Source: Sabulitectum sp036743055 (lineage in GTDB: Bacteria > Fermentibacterota > Fermentibacteria > Fermentibacterales > JCC-6). From it: a stretch of 17,771 bases of DNA. Every line of letters begins with the position of its first letter. The first letter of the stretch is position 1. The stretch is from contig DAINQE010000050.1 of assembly GCA_036743055.1 (NCBI GenBank), positions 1 to 17,771 of the forward strand, written 5' to 3'. A program made the translations under genes and the position numbers. Of the stretch, positions 1 to 7,469 are shown one piece after another. The notes beneath the pieces are model-generated. The model did no database searches, was not told where the DNA came from, and saw only the letters and a program-made list of their open reading frames with translations.

Positions 1-2137
1 CGGTGAGGTCGAAGATCTGCACCGTGGCATTGCCGGTTACCGGAGTTGAGAAGTTGACCGCTGCGGTTCCCACTATTGGGTTGGCGGCGGTGGCTATGCC
101 CAGGGTGAAGGTCTCGACGCCTGCGGCGGCGTTCTCGATGGAGGTGGGGTAGACGGCGATCTGAGCCGCAACGGGGCCGTAGTTGTGGAGCCTGGCGCCG
201 GTGTAGAGCGTGGTGGCGCTTGCGGGCACCGTTACGCTGAAGCTGGCCTGGCCGCTGCCGTTGGTGGTTGCGGTCTCGAAGAAGGTGGAGGCGTCGGAGA
301 TGCCTTCGATGCCGTCGGAGAGGGCCACTGTAGCGCCGCTGACAGGGGAGCCGTTGCTTGTAACGGTCATGGTTATGGTCTGGCTTCCGGGGTTTACCAT
401 GCCAGGGTTGCAGTCGATCTCCAGGAGGGTGGGGTTGGCGGTGTCGTTGGTGAAGATCTCCATTGCAGGGTCGCCGAACCAGAGGTACATCTTGGCGTTG
501 GTTTCACCAAGAGATTCGTGCTCTGCTATAACCCAGATGGTAGCTTCGGTTATCGCTTCGCCGATGTTGTATACGCCGTAGTCGTAGAGATTCTTGAATA
601 TCTCCTTGTAGTAGTCGTGGTTGGGAACGGTGTAGGAGGGGTCGTTGGCGGAGAGGTTGCCGCTTACGCCGTTATCGTCCCAGGCGAAGCTCTCGGCCAG
701 GCACTCGCTTCCGCTCTGGTACTCGCCGCAAAGGCATGCGATGTTGAACACAGGGGGAAGGAAAGTGTTGGTGAGGTTCTGGATGTTGGTCTTTGTCCAT
801 GTGCTGGGTGCGCTCCATGACCAGTTGGTCACGTCGCCGTGACCTCTGTATCCAACAGCTCCGATACCGTTGTTGTACCATTCCTCCACCATGGCGTTGG
901 TGCCGCCCTCGGGGGGATAGATCTTGTAGAAGGTCATGTCTACATCGTAGTCGTAGGCGGCGGTCTCATTGCAGCACTGGGTGTACTTGCCCGGGTACTG
1001 TTCCTGGTGGGCTGCAAGTACTGCGGTGCTGGGAATGATGCCGGTGGTGTTGCCATCGGCGAAGGAGTACTGGTAGTAGCCGTCGATGATCTTGCTTACC
1101 TGAAGCTCGATCTGGGCGGCGTTGCCTGTAAGACGGCCAACGGCGATCTCAGGGGTGAGGTCGGTGCCAACCAGGCAGGCGTACCAGTAGTCGCCAACGA
1201 ACGAGCCGTAGTTGTAGCTGGGAAGGGCGGTGTGGTCGCCGGCTATCAGGGCAAACCTGGTTATAGAGGTGTCGAAGTGGTCGGTGATGGCGGCCTTGAT
1301 GACGCTTGTGGAGGAGCCACTGGGAAGGGTAGCTACAGCGGTTTCATAGCCAATACCCTGGTAGAACTCAACCAGGGGCATGATGGCGTCGAGGTTGGCA
1401 TCGGTGGTAACGAAGACGTACTCAGCGGCTTCAGCATCGGTTGGAGCGGAAGCGGCTGCCTCTACCATGCCGTAGTTCATAAGGTTCCTGGAGGCGGCGT
1501 TCCTTACGAACTCGGTGGAGGAGAAAGCAAGATCGGTGGGCGTACCCTGGAAGTCGACCCTGACCCTGATGGACCTGGCGGCCTGAAGCTCGCCGGTGGC
1601 AGGGTTGTACCTGAAGGGCGTAACGTTCAGCCTGTCGGTGTTGATGCCGCCCCAGATGGCGGGACTTACGGTTGCGGCCCACTGGGCGGGGAAGAAGGAG
1701 TTGGTCTCGTAAGCCTCAACATCCTGCCTGAAGGGGTAGGGGTTGTGGGGCATGTCGATCTCGGGGGTCTGCACCGGAACGAGGTTGATGCCGGTGTAGG
1801 TGGTGTAGTTCACATCCTCGACGGTGACAGTGGCCTGCGTGCCGAAGGGAAGGGCGAACATCCTGGGAACGGTGGGGAGCTCGGGAAGCCCCACGCTGTT
1901 CTGCGAATGGAATCCGGGAAGGACCACGGTATCCCATGTGGACCCTCCTGCCGCAGTTTTGCCCAGCCAGAAACCGGGAACGGTGATGTCCACGGTGATG
2001 TGGCCGGCGTCGGACTCGACCAGCTGTACACCGCACTCGGCTCCGGGCTGGCCGCCGAATGACTGCCAGTCGTAGTTGCCGTGCAGCGCGAATGCCGCAG
2101 CCGCGAAGAGCGCGGCCATCAGAAACGCATGCTTCAT
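1..2137 (-). CDS. C25-family (gingipain-like) secreted cysteine peptidase, 3' end cut off by the window edge
   Basis: The frame is open from ATG at 2137 to the left edge (712 codons, no stop), so the C-terminus is missing. An AGGAG lies 11 bases before the start. Residues 1-17 form a signal peptide (MKHAFLMAALFAAAAFA). Residues about 20-235 look like a C25-type propeptide and about 238-562 like the catalytic domain, with a GHG motif at H433 and NIACLCGEY at 465-473. H433 and C468 would be the catalytic pair; their 35-residue spacing is close to that of gingipains. An Ig-like domain follows (about 570-665, SPVSGATVALSDG). The last residues visible (NPIVG...NATVQIFDLT) look like the start of a FlgD/type IX sorting domain. 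The role inferred is an extracellular or surface peptidase. The family call is firm; substrate and secretion route are inferred. Confidence 0.85.
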   Translation of the reverse strand, partial: MKHAFLMAALFAAAAFALHGNYDWQSFGGQPGAECGVQLVESDAGHITVDITVPGFWLGKTAAGGSTWDTVVLPGFHSQNSVGLPELPTVPRMFALPFGTQATVTVEDVNYTTYTGINLVPVQTPEIDMPHNPYPFRQDVEAYETNSFFPAQWAATVSPAIWGGINTDRLNVTPFRYNPATGELQAARSIRVRVDFQGTPTDLAFSSTEFVRNAASRNLMNYGMVEAAASAPTDAEAAEYVFVTTDANLDAIMPLVEFYQGIGYETAVATLPSGSSTSVIKAAITDHFDTSITRFALIAGDHTALPSYNYGSFVGDYWYACLVGTDLTPEIAVGRLTGNAAQIELQVSKIIDGYYQYSFADGNTTGIIPSTAVLAAHQEQYPGKYTQCCNETAAYDYDVDMTFYKIYPPEGGTNAMVEEWYNNGIGAVGYRGHGDVTNWSWSAPSTWTKTNIQNLTNTFLPPVFNIACLCGEYQSGSECLAESFAWDDNGVSGNLSANDPSYTVPNHDYYKEIFKNLYDYGVYNIGEAITEATIWVIAEHESLGETNAKMYLWFGDPAMEIFTNDTANPTLLEIDCNPGMVNPGSQTITMTVTSNGSPVSGATVALSDGIEGISDASTFFETATTNGSGQASFSVTVPASATTLYTGARLHNYGPVAAQIAVYPTSIENAAAGVETFTLGIATAANPIVGTAAVNFSTPVTGNATVQIFDLT

Positions 2138-2180
2138 ATCGTGTGTTTCTCCTCTCGAACAATGGGTACGGGGGTCTTGT

Positions 2181-2195
2181 TTCCGAAACTCGGAA
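2181..2195. promoter_or_regulatory. Perfect short inverted repeat in the divergent promoter region
   Basis: TTCCGA, a 3-base spacer and TCGGAA form a perfect dyad between the peptidase gene (-) and the barrel gene (+). It lies 44 bases upstream of the peptidase ATG, so it could be an operator acting on that gene. A TATACT on the minus strand (2211-2206) is a possible peptidase -10 box, but no well-spaced -35 was found. No regulator can be assigned and a 6-base dyad can arise by chance. Confidence 0.25.
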
Positions 2196-2246
2196 TTTAC
2201 TCAGCAGTATAATCATGTCTTGAGCCCTGCAAGTCAATACAGGCTG

Positions 2247-2275
2247 TTGACCTGTGAGTTCCCCGGTAGAATAAT
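2247..2275 (+). promoter_or_regulatory. Sigma70-like promoter for the outer-membrane protein gene
   Basis: TTGACC at 2247-2252 and AATAAT at 2270-2275 are separated by 17 bases. Transcription would start near 2282, giving a leader of about 20 bases that carries the AAAGGAG ribosome binding site of the gene at 2304. The -35 is identical to the one in front of the tRNA at the right end, which supports this reading. Confidence 0.5.
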
Positions 2276-2303
2276 CCTCTTTCGAAAGCGAAAGGAGAGA
2301 ACA

Positions 2304-3002
2304 GTGAAAAAAGCGCTTTTCATTCTTGTCAGCATTGCCCTCGCCGCGGCGGCCGGACCCAGGTTCGGAGGCCGGGTGGGCTATACCACCGCCGAGGACC
2401 CGTTCACCGGTCTAGATACCGACGGAGCGATCTTCGGAGGGCAGATGACCTTCCCACTCATGCCCATGCTCGGTCTTGAGATCAGCGGAACCTACACCAG
2501 CACCGAGTCCGATATTTCCATGGAGAACTACCTCACCAACTACATAGAGGACGAGTACGGGTACAACTTCGAGGGGAACATGGACGGGCTGCTGGACTAC
2601 CTTGAGAACGAATGGGGCTGGGACGATCCCACCACAGGCCAGCTCCTGGAGGACTACACCGCAACCTACCACAACCTGGGCCTTGCCGGGATACTTCGAG
2701 CCGATATCCCAATGGGCGCTTCACCACTGAGCCCCTATGTCGGCGGAGGAGCGGGAGTGCACTTCGTGGTTAGCGATGCCGACGCCATGCTCGCGGCGAT
2801 CGAGCAGCAGACCACCGGGCAGACCACCATCGACCCCTACGACCACATCTTCCCGTCTGCAGAAGGAGTGCTAGGCCTTACCTTCAAGCCCATGGGCATG
2901 CCAGTCTCCGTCTTCGGCGAAGTAAGGCTTTCAAAGCCCTTCGGCGACGATGCGGGAGATGCCATCGTTACCTATTTCGGTGGAGCTAACCTGGGGTTCT
3001 AG
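2304..3002 (+). CDS. Small outer-membrane beta-barrel protein (porin/OmpA-like fold)
   Basis: 232 residues from GTG at 2304, chosen because AAAGGAG lies six bases upstream and it begins directly with a signal peptide (MKKALFILVSIALAAAA); the frame is open further upstream but without a good start. The mature part alternates Gly/aromatic-rich strand segments (GGRVGYTT, IFGGQMTFP, LSPYVGGGAGVHFV, VSVFGEVRLS, VTYFGGANLGF) and ends in phenylalanine, the usual outer-membrane assembly signal. An acidic, Tyr-rich stretch at about 75-115 is probably a long surface loop. Eight strands would suit the length. It may be a structural or adhesion-type barrel; no specific function is recognisable. It is divergent from the C25 peptidase and convergent with the phosphatase gene. 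Confidence 0.75.
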   Translation: MKKALFILVSIALAAAAGPRFGGRVGYTTAEDPFTGLDTDGAIFGGQMTFPLMPMLGLEISGTYTSTESDISMENYLTNYIEDEYGYNFEGNMDGLLDYLENEWGWDDPTTGQLLEDYTATYHNLGLAGILRADIPMGASPLSPYVGGGAGVHFVVSDADAMLAAIEQQTTGQTTIDPYDHIFPSAEGVLGLTFKPMGMPVSVFGEVRLSKPFGDDAGDAIVTYFGGANLGF

Positions 3003-3808
3003 GAGTTTGAGTCTTCAGGGGCGCGCTGCTTCGGCGCGCCCTTTTCTATTATGTGCCGGAACTCATCCCAGATGCCCGGAGCGGAGCACTGCACCCCTTT
3101 GGAAGCAATCTCCCAGCTGCTTTCCCGGAAACCCGTGACAATACCTCCGGCCTCCCTCACCAGGAGGACTCCCGCGGCCATGTCCCAGGGGTTCAGCTTT
3201 TCCTCCCAGAATCCACCTAGCCTTCCCGCTGCTGTGTAGGCCAGGTCCAGGGCTGCTGAACCGCATCTTCTGATTCCCCTGGCCCTTCCCAGGAAGCCTT
3301 TCAGAACGTTGAGGTCGAATGTGAGGTCGTTCTCGGTGCGTGTGTATGGGAAACCGGTTGCGAGAACTGCATCGGAAAGGGATTTCGCATCGGAGACCGA
3401 GATTGGTTCTCCGTTGAGGAATGCCCCCTGCCCCCTCATGCCCAGGAAGGTCTCCCGGTGTACGGGGTCGTGGATGATGCCCAGGCTAAGTCCCCGCTCG
3501 TCCACAAGCGCCACCGATACGCAGTAGAAAGGGATGCCCACGGCATAATTGTTGGTTCCATCAAGGGGATCGACAACCCAGAAGGGAGGGTTCGGGAACG
3601 AACCGTTCCAGCTTTCCTCGCCCAGGAACGAGGATCCGGAGAAGAGCTGTGTGAGCCTGTTTCTCAGAAGGTCTTCCGCAAGGATGTCCGCTTCGGTAAC
3701 GTATTCCATGCCGGCCTTGCTGCCCACGGTGAAACCCCGCTGTCTCACTTCCTGCAGAACGGCTCCTGCTTCCTCCGCCGCGGCCACCGCCTCGTCCAAG
3801 AATCCCAC
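2999..3808 (-). CDS. suhB: Inositol-1-monophosphatase family phosphatase
   Basis: A Mg-dependent sugar-phosphate phosphatase of the SuhB/IMPase family; the substrate could be inositol phosphate, a related sugar phosphate or a bisphosphorylated nucleotide. The GTG start at 3808 is preceded by GGAAGGA and gives 269 residues, typical for the family; an in-frame ATG at 3877 would add 23 unrelated residues and overlap the divergent channel gene. Metal-site motifs are present: GEES at 63-66, DPLDGT at 80-85 and PWDMAAG at 207-213, with the family's GAFLNG-type turn (GQGAFLNG, 127-134). The last residues (about 256-265) are encoded within the terminator hairpin of the opposite gene. The stop codon overlaps that gene's stop in the tetramer CTAG (2999-3002). 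Family certain; the symbol means the family, not proven orthology. Confidence 0.88.
   Translation of the reverse strand: MGFLDEAVAAAEEAGAVLQEVRQRGFTVGSKAGMEYVTEADILAEDLLRNRLTQLFSGSSFLGEESWNGSFPNPPFWVVDPLDGTNNYAVGIPFYCVSVALVDERGLSLGIIHDPVHRETFLGMRGQGAFLNGEPISVSDAKSLSDAVLATGFPYTRTENDLTFDLNVLKGFLGRARGIRRCGSAALDLAYTAAGRLGGFWEEKLNPWDMAAGVLLVREAGGIVTGFRESSWEIASKGVQCSAPGIWDEFRHIIEKGAPKQRAPEDSNS
3019..3045 (+). terminator. Rho-independent terminator of the barrel gene, inside the 3' end of the opposite gene
   Basis: GGGCGCGC at 3019-3026 pairs perfectly with GCGCGCCC at 3034-3041 across a 7-base loop and is followed by TTTTCT. The 8-bp all-GC stem with a T-run starts 16 bases after the barrel stop codon. 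The same bases encode part of the C-terminal tail of the phosphatase on the minus strand. On that strand no T-run follows, so it should act for plus-strand transcripts only. Confidence 0.8.
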
Positions 3809-3875
3809 TGTCGCACATCCTTCCCTGGAACTGTACCGTGCAATTATATCAGGGGATACCCGGAAGGAGGAACTC
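3809..3875. promoter_or_regulatory. Divergent promoter region of the phosphatase and channel genes
   Basis: Only 67 bases separate the two starts. On the minus strand a perfect TATAAT lies at 3848-3843, about 35 bases from the phosphatase GTG, but no recognisable -35 stands 16-18 bases before it. On the plus strand GGAAGGAGG (3862-3870) is a near-ideal ribosome binding site for the ATG at 3876. No clear plus-strand promoter was found here. Confidence 0.35.
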
Positions 3876-5723
3876 ATGGGCTCCAGGAAGCTGAGCAGGA
3901 AGCTCCAGTACTACCTTAACGACCTTCTCGTTCGGAATCCCCTTTGGCAGATTTTCATCCTCGTGCTTTTCTCAGCTGCCGTGGTAGGGCTGGGCATCCT
4001 TCTGGTGGAGAGCCATCTTGTCTGCGACCAGGGCGAGACCCCGTTCTGGTGGAGCCTGACCAGGCTCATGGACCAGGGAACCTTCGTAAATGACTATCAG
4101 GATGATGCCCATTCGCGGCTCGTCGCTGTGTTCATCACCATCTGCGGAGTGCTGGTGATGTCCACGCTGATAGGTACCTTCTCGTCCAAGATCACCGAGA
4201 GGCTGGACTATCTCAAGCGGGGCCGCTCGCCGGTGGTGGAGAAGGGGCACTACATCGTATGCGGCAACGGCGACCGGATATACGAGGTGACCAGGGAGCT
4301 TCTCAAGGCCAGGAAGGACGAGCTTCCGGGAAAAAGGGCGGCGCTGGTGATGTTCTCGGAATCCTCCAGGGAAGAGATGGAGGAGCTTCTTGCTCAGAGG
4401 ACCGGTAAGAAGTCGGTTCGCGACGTTATCTGCAGAACGGGCTGCGTCACCGACATAGACTCGCTGAGACTCTGCGGTTTCGATGCCTGCAGGGGCTTCG
4501 TAATCCTGGGTGAGGAAGATTCCGCGGTGCTGAAGACCCTCATCGCTGTAAGCGCCCTCTGCGACGGGAACGAACCGGTCTCTGTCTGCGAGATACGCGA
4601 CGAGAGAATGAAATCCATATCCAAGATGGCCCACCAGAGCGTGGTTACCGTTCCTGTGAGGGAAGTGGTTATGCGGCTCCTCGTGCAGATATGCAGACAG
4701 CCCGGGCTCAGCGCCGTATACAAGGAGATACTGAGTTTCACAGGCAGCGAGTTCTACTTCACTGAGTGCTCCGAGGTGGAGGGGCTGCCTTTCGGTGAAG
4801 CCGCCTCCAGGCTGGCTGCGGGGGTTGCCGTGGGCGTACAGAGGGGCGGAGCCGTGAAGCTGAATCCTCACTCTTCCCATGTTCTGGAAAAGGGAGACCG
4901 CCTACTTGTTCTTGCGGAGGACAGGGGGAGCATCAGTTTCTTCGAATCCTCCGGCAACTCAGATGTTCGCATAAGGGAAACCCAGCCATGCGGGAACCTG
5001 TTCAGAATGCTTGTGTTCTCCGGAAGCAGCACGAAGTTCGGCCTGATGCTGAAACTGCTGGACAGGTACTCCCCCGGAGGCGCCAGGATAGTCGTAGCGG
5101 GTTCACTTCCCCTGGAAACCGGGAAAGGGCTGATCGAGGGGCTGGACTGCAGCAATTGCTCGCTGGAGTACGTGGAGGTGGACAGAACTGATCCCGAGGC
5201 GGTGAAGGCACTTGCTCCCCAGGATTACGACAGCATACTGGTGGTGTCGGGAAAAGCCCCGGGAGAGACCGACGAGATGGCCGACTCCCAGAGCATAGTC
5301 ACCCTGCTGATACTGAAGAATATTCGGCGTTCCCTGAAAGGCCAGTGGAACGGAACCGTGGTGGCGGAGATAAGGAACCCCAGGAATAGGAGACTGGCCA
5401 CCGCAGCGGAGATAGACGACTTCGTGATCTCAAACGAAGTGTGCAGCATGATAATGGCGCAGCTGGTGAAACAGAGGGAGCTGGCCGGGGTCTTCAGGGA
5501 AATGTTCGATCCAAGGGGCTGCGAACTGCATCTCAGGTGCCGCGATCAGTACTATCCGGGCACGTTCAGGGAGTTGGAGGCCCAGGGGAGGAAAAGGAAC
5601 GAAGTGGTGCTGGGCTGGCTCACCGGTTCCGGTTCCGACTCCAGGGTGACCCTGAATCCCCCAAGGGACGAAGTAATGCCCGGTGACAGTGACTGCAGGA
5701 TAGTAACGATAGCTGAAAGGTAG
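3876..5723 (+). CDS. CASTOR/POLLUX-like ion channel with RCK (TrkA-N-like) domains
   Basis: 615 residues from ATG at 3876, six bases after GGAAGGAGG. Residues 23-45 and 80-103 are membrane helices flanking a pore segment (WWSLTRLMDQGTF, 58-70). The potassium filter TVGYG is absent, as in CASTOR/POLLUX channels. The linker after the second helix (ITERLDYLKRGRSPVVEKGH, 106-125) closely follows the family pattern. Then come Rossmann-like regulatory domains: HYIVCGNGDRIYEV at 125-138, a TrkA-C-like part about 290-350, and a second RCK-type repeat from about 371 (FRMLVFSGSS). Plant relatives are nuclear-envelope cation channels; bacterial ones are little studied. It should sit in the inner membrane as a tetramer and gate ion flow by ligand binding. 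It heads a tight cluster with the next two membrane proteins. Ion and ligand are unknown. Confidence 0.82.
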   Translation: MGSRKLSRKLQYYLNDLLVRNPLWQIFILVLFSAAVVGLGILLVESHLVCDQGETPFWWSLTRLMDQGTFVNDYQDDAHSRLVAVFITICGVLVMSTLIGTFSSKITERLDYLKRGRSPVVEKGHYIVCGNGDRIYEVTRELLKARKDELPGKRAALVMFSESSREEMEELLAQRTGKKSVRDVICRTGCVTDIDSLRLCGFDACRGFVILGEEDSAVLKTLIAVSALCDGNEPVSVCEIRDERMKSISKMAHQSVVTVPVREVVMRLLVQICRQPGLSAVYKEILSFTGSEFYFTECSEVEGLPFGEAASRLAAGVAVGVQRGGAVKLNPHSSHVLEKGDRLLVLAEDRGSISFFESSGNSDVRIRETQPCGNLFRMLVFSGSSTKFGLMLKLLDRYSPGGARIVVAGSLPLETGKGLIEGLDCSNCSLEYVEVDRTDPEAVKALAPQDYDSILVVSGKAPGETDEMADSQSIVTLLILKNIRRSLKGQWNGTVVAEIRNPRNRRLATAAEIDDFVISNEVCSMIMAQLVKQRELAGVFREMFDPRGCELHLRCRDQYYPGTFRELEAQGRKRNEVVLGWLTGSGSDSRVTLNPPRDEVMPGDSDCRIVTIAER

Positions 5724-5730
5724 ACCGGCG

Positions 5731-6453
5731 ATGAAGGGTTCAGGTTTCATTGGCATTCTGGGTCTGGTAACGGGCTTTATGTTCTGCATACTGGGGATAG
5801 TTCTCATAGCTGGAGTTCCTTTCCTGACCGCCCCGCTGAACTCCATGGTCCAGAGTTCCGCAAGGGGCCTCAGGACTTCCAGCGATGCCATAAGCTCCGT
5901 TACGGAAGGGGTTTCAAACTCCACCGGAATGATAGAGGAGGTGCGGGTATCCCTGGAATCGGCATCCGGAGCTCTGGAGGGAACCGGCGAGGTACTGGGT
6001 CAGACGGTTGAGATTCTGGAGGAAACCAGGATCATCCTTCCCGCAATGGCCAACGACATGGCCTCGATGCCTCCGATGCTGAGGAATCTCATGCCCAACA
6101 ACCATTTCGATGAAGTCGCGGAAAGAACCGAGATACTTGCCGGCATGCTCAGCCTTCTGAACACCAGACTCGAGAGCCTTTCCATCGACGTGAACGAGAC
6201 ATCAGATGCAATAGGTGGTGTTGCCGCCTCTGTGGAGACCCTTCAGGAGGACCTGCTCTCCGCCGAGGGTTCCTTCAGCGAAGCCGCGGAAAAGATGGAG
6301 GCCACTGCCTGCTTCCTGGAGAACGGTTCGTTCGCTTCTGTCGCGGCGGTTTCTTCCGCCGGGCTGGGCGTTCTCCTGTTCCTCACAGGGTTGTTCCAGA
6401 TCATGTCCGGGCTTACCATAAAAAGGCTCATGCGTGACGGTTCAGGCGTCTGA
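5731..6453 (+). CDS. Uncharacterised membrane protein with a helical, coiled-coil-like middle region
   Basis: 240 residues. An N-terminal hydrophobic segment (6-33) and a C-terminal one (about 208-229) enclose a long Ser/Thr/Glu/Ala-rich helical region (about 40-205) with heptad-like spacing, such as VTEGVSNSTGMIEEV and TEILAGMLSLLNTRLESL. The arrangement resembles signalling or scaffold proteins with an extracytoplasmic coiled coil, but no domain was recognised. It starts 7 bases after the channel stop codon, with GAAAGG about 10 bases before the ATG, and its own stop overlaps the next start (TGATG). Co-expression with the channel is therefore likely and an accessory subunit is possible, but that is inference. 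Confidence 0.7.
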   Translation: MKGSGFIGILGLVTGFMFCILGIVLIAGVPFLTAPLNSMVQSSARGLRTSSDAISSVTEGVSNSTGMIEEVRVSLESASGALEGTGEVLGQTVEILEETRIILPAMANDMASMPPMLRNLMPNNHFDEVAERTEILAGMLSLLNTRLESLSIDVNETSDAIGGVAASVETLQEDLLSAEGSFSEAAEKMEATACFLENGSFASVAAVSSAGLGVLLFLTGLFQIMSGLTIKRLMRDGSGV

Positions 6454-6956
6454 TGGGAAAGCTGCTCCTCGTTCTTTTCCTTGCAGTGCAAGCCATGGCC
6501 GGCTCCTTCAATCTCCTGGAGGACACCCTGGAACTGGGCGTGGGCAGCTACCGGTACATCAAGTTCCGGATCACCCCTGACCAGTCGGTTGACGCTGCGA
6601 TATCCGGAAGCATCGGTATCACGCCGGACTCCACCGATGTGGAACTGATCCTTCTTACGGAGTGGAACTACCTCACAGGCTGGGTGAACCGGGGAGAGGT
6701 AGATACGCTGGGTGTTCGCCGAGACGGTCCGGGTCAGGTGCTCATGAGTATTCCCGATTTCGGCGACTATGTTCTCGTGGTGAGCAACAGGGGGAACCCG
6801 GTTCCAGTAAGTGTTTTCACCAACCTGAGGGTGAGTTTCCAGGGCACCGGGATCACATACGATTCCCTTCCAGTGGGAGTAACCCTGCTGGTCATCGTTT
6901 TTGCCGCGGCACTTGTGATTGCGGCGGTGGTGATCACGATCAGGAAGCTGGGCTGA
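6453..6956 (+). CDS. Exported, membrane-anchored beta-sandwich protein (GOLD-like?)
   Basis: 167 residues. A signal peptide (MGKLLLVLFLAVQAMAG) is followed by a beta-rich domain (about 18-135) and one C-terminal membrane helix (about 141-163) with a short basic tail (RKLG). The middle part, with SYRYIKFRITPDQSVDAAIS, VELILLTEWNYLTGW and FGDYVLVVSNRG, has the order of strands seen in GOLD/emp24-type or pre-peptidase C-terminal domains; this likeness was judged by eye and is tentative. The domain should face the periplasm. The ATG overlaps the preceding stop by one base, so it is translationally linked to the membrane protein before it and probably co-transcribed with the channel gene. Confidence 0.68.
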   Translation: MGKLLLVLFLAVQAMAGSFNLLEDTLELGVGSYRYIKFRITPDQSVDAAISGSIGITPDSTDVELILLTEWNYLTGWVNRGEVDTLGVRRDGPGQVLMSIPDFGDYVLVVSNRGNPVPVSVFTNLRVSFQGTGITYDSLPVGVTLLVIVFAAALVIAAVVITIRKLG

Positions 6957-6977
6957 TGGCTTCGGGTCCTTATTTAC

Positions 6978-6999
6978 TATATTCCAGAGCGGAAATATA
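6978..6999. promoter_or_regulatory. Dyad overlapping a -10-like box upstream of the Rrf2 regulator
   Basis: TATATT at 6978-6983 and AATATA at 6994-6999 form a perfect inverted repeat with a 10-base spacer, with further pairs inside (C6985-G6992, G6987-C6990). The left half is itself a good -10 sequence, 30 bases before the ATG at 7014, and the right half runs into the GGAAGGAG ribosome binding site. Rrf2/IscR proteins commonly repress their own operon at such sites, so autoregulation is a reasonable inference. No -35 box was seen. Confidence 0.4.
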
Positions 7000-7013
7000 A
7001 GGAAGGAGTACCC

Positions 7014-7463
7014 ATGCTCATTTCCACAAGGAGCAGGTACGGGCTGAGAGCCCTTACTCATCTGGCCCGGTCGGACCGCTCGTCTCCCGTCAGCCTGGGA
7101 GGGATAGCGGAGATCGAAGAGATACCCATAAGATACCTCGAACAGATATTCGGAAGGCTCAGAACGGCGGACATAGTAAGGGGCCGAAGGGGTCCAGGGG
7201 GTGGTTATGTGCTCAGCCGCGACCCCGGGGAGATATCCCTGCTTGATGTGATCCGTGTGCTGGAAACCGAGTTCTTCCAGACGAACTGCGCGCTGATGTG
7301 CCCCGATTCGACCCACACCGAGGAGGAGAAGAAGAAGGGCTGCGCAAGGGAGGAGCATTGTCCTACCAGAAGGCTCTGGTCGGACATAAAGGTTATCTGC
7401 GAGTCTTATCTGAACAACAACACACTAGTCGATCTGGCGCACGGATCGCTTGAAATGGAGTAA
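7014..7463 (+). CDS. iscR: Rrf2/IscR-family iron-sulfur responsive regulator
   Basis: 149 residues; ATG at 7014 is preceded by GGAAGGAG. The N-terminal winged helix-turn-helix is typical of Rrf2 (STRSRYGLRALTHLA at 4-18, IPIRYLEQIFGRL at 37-49, and the wing RRGPGGGYVLSRDP at 58-71). The loop after the dimerisation helix carries four cysteines, C92, C96, C110 and C116, the last pair in a CAREEHCPTRRLW context like that of IscR. IscR normally has three closely spaced cysteines and a histidine; here the loop is longer and acidic/lysine-rich (TEEEKKKG), so cluster ligation may differ. It is first in an operon with iscU and iscS and probably senses Fe-S status to repress it. Family certain; the symbol rests on context. 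Confidence 0.88.
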   Translation: MLISTRSRYGLRALTHLARSDRSSPVSLGGIAEIEEIPIRYLEQIFGRLRTADIVRGRRGPGGGYVLSRDPGEISLLDVIRVLETEFFQTNCALMCPDSTHTEEEKKKGCAREEHCPTRRLWSDIKVICESYLNNNTLVDLAHGSLEME

Positions 7464-7469
7464 TCGGCA

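Noticed and set aside
839..2062. A 407-codon plus-strand open frame.
   Set aside because: It lies wholly antisense to the C25 peptidase, which has a signal peptide, catalytic motifs and a binding site. The antisense protein is Gly/Val-rich without domains, a product of GC-biased third positions.
3972..4880. A 302-codon minus-strand open frame inside the channel gene.
   Set aside because: It is the antisense shadow of conserved pore and RCK sequence and has unnatural composition.
6243..7358. A 371-codon minus-strand open frame.
   Set aside because: It crosses three plus-strand genes, including the well-supported regulator, and shows no domain.
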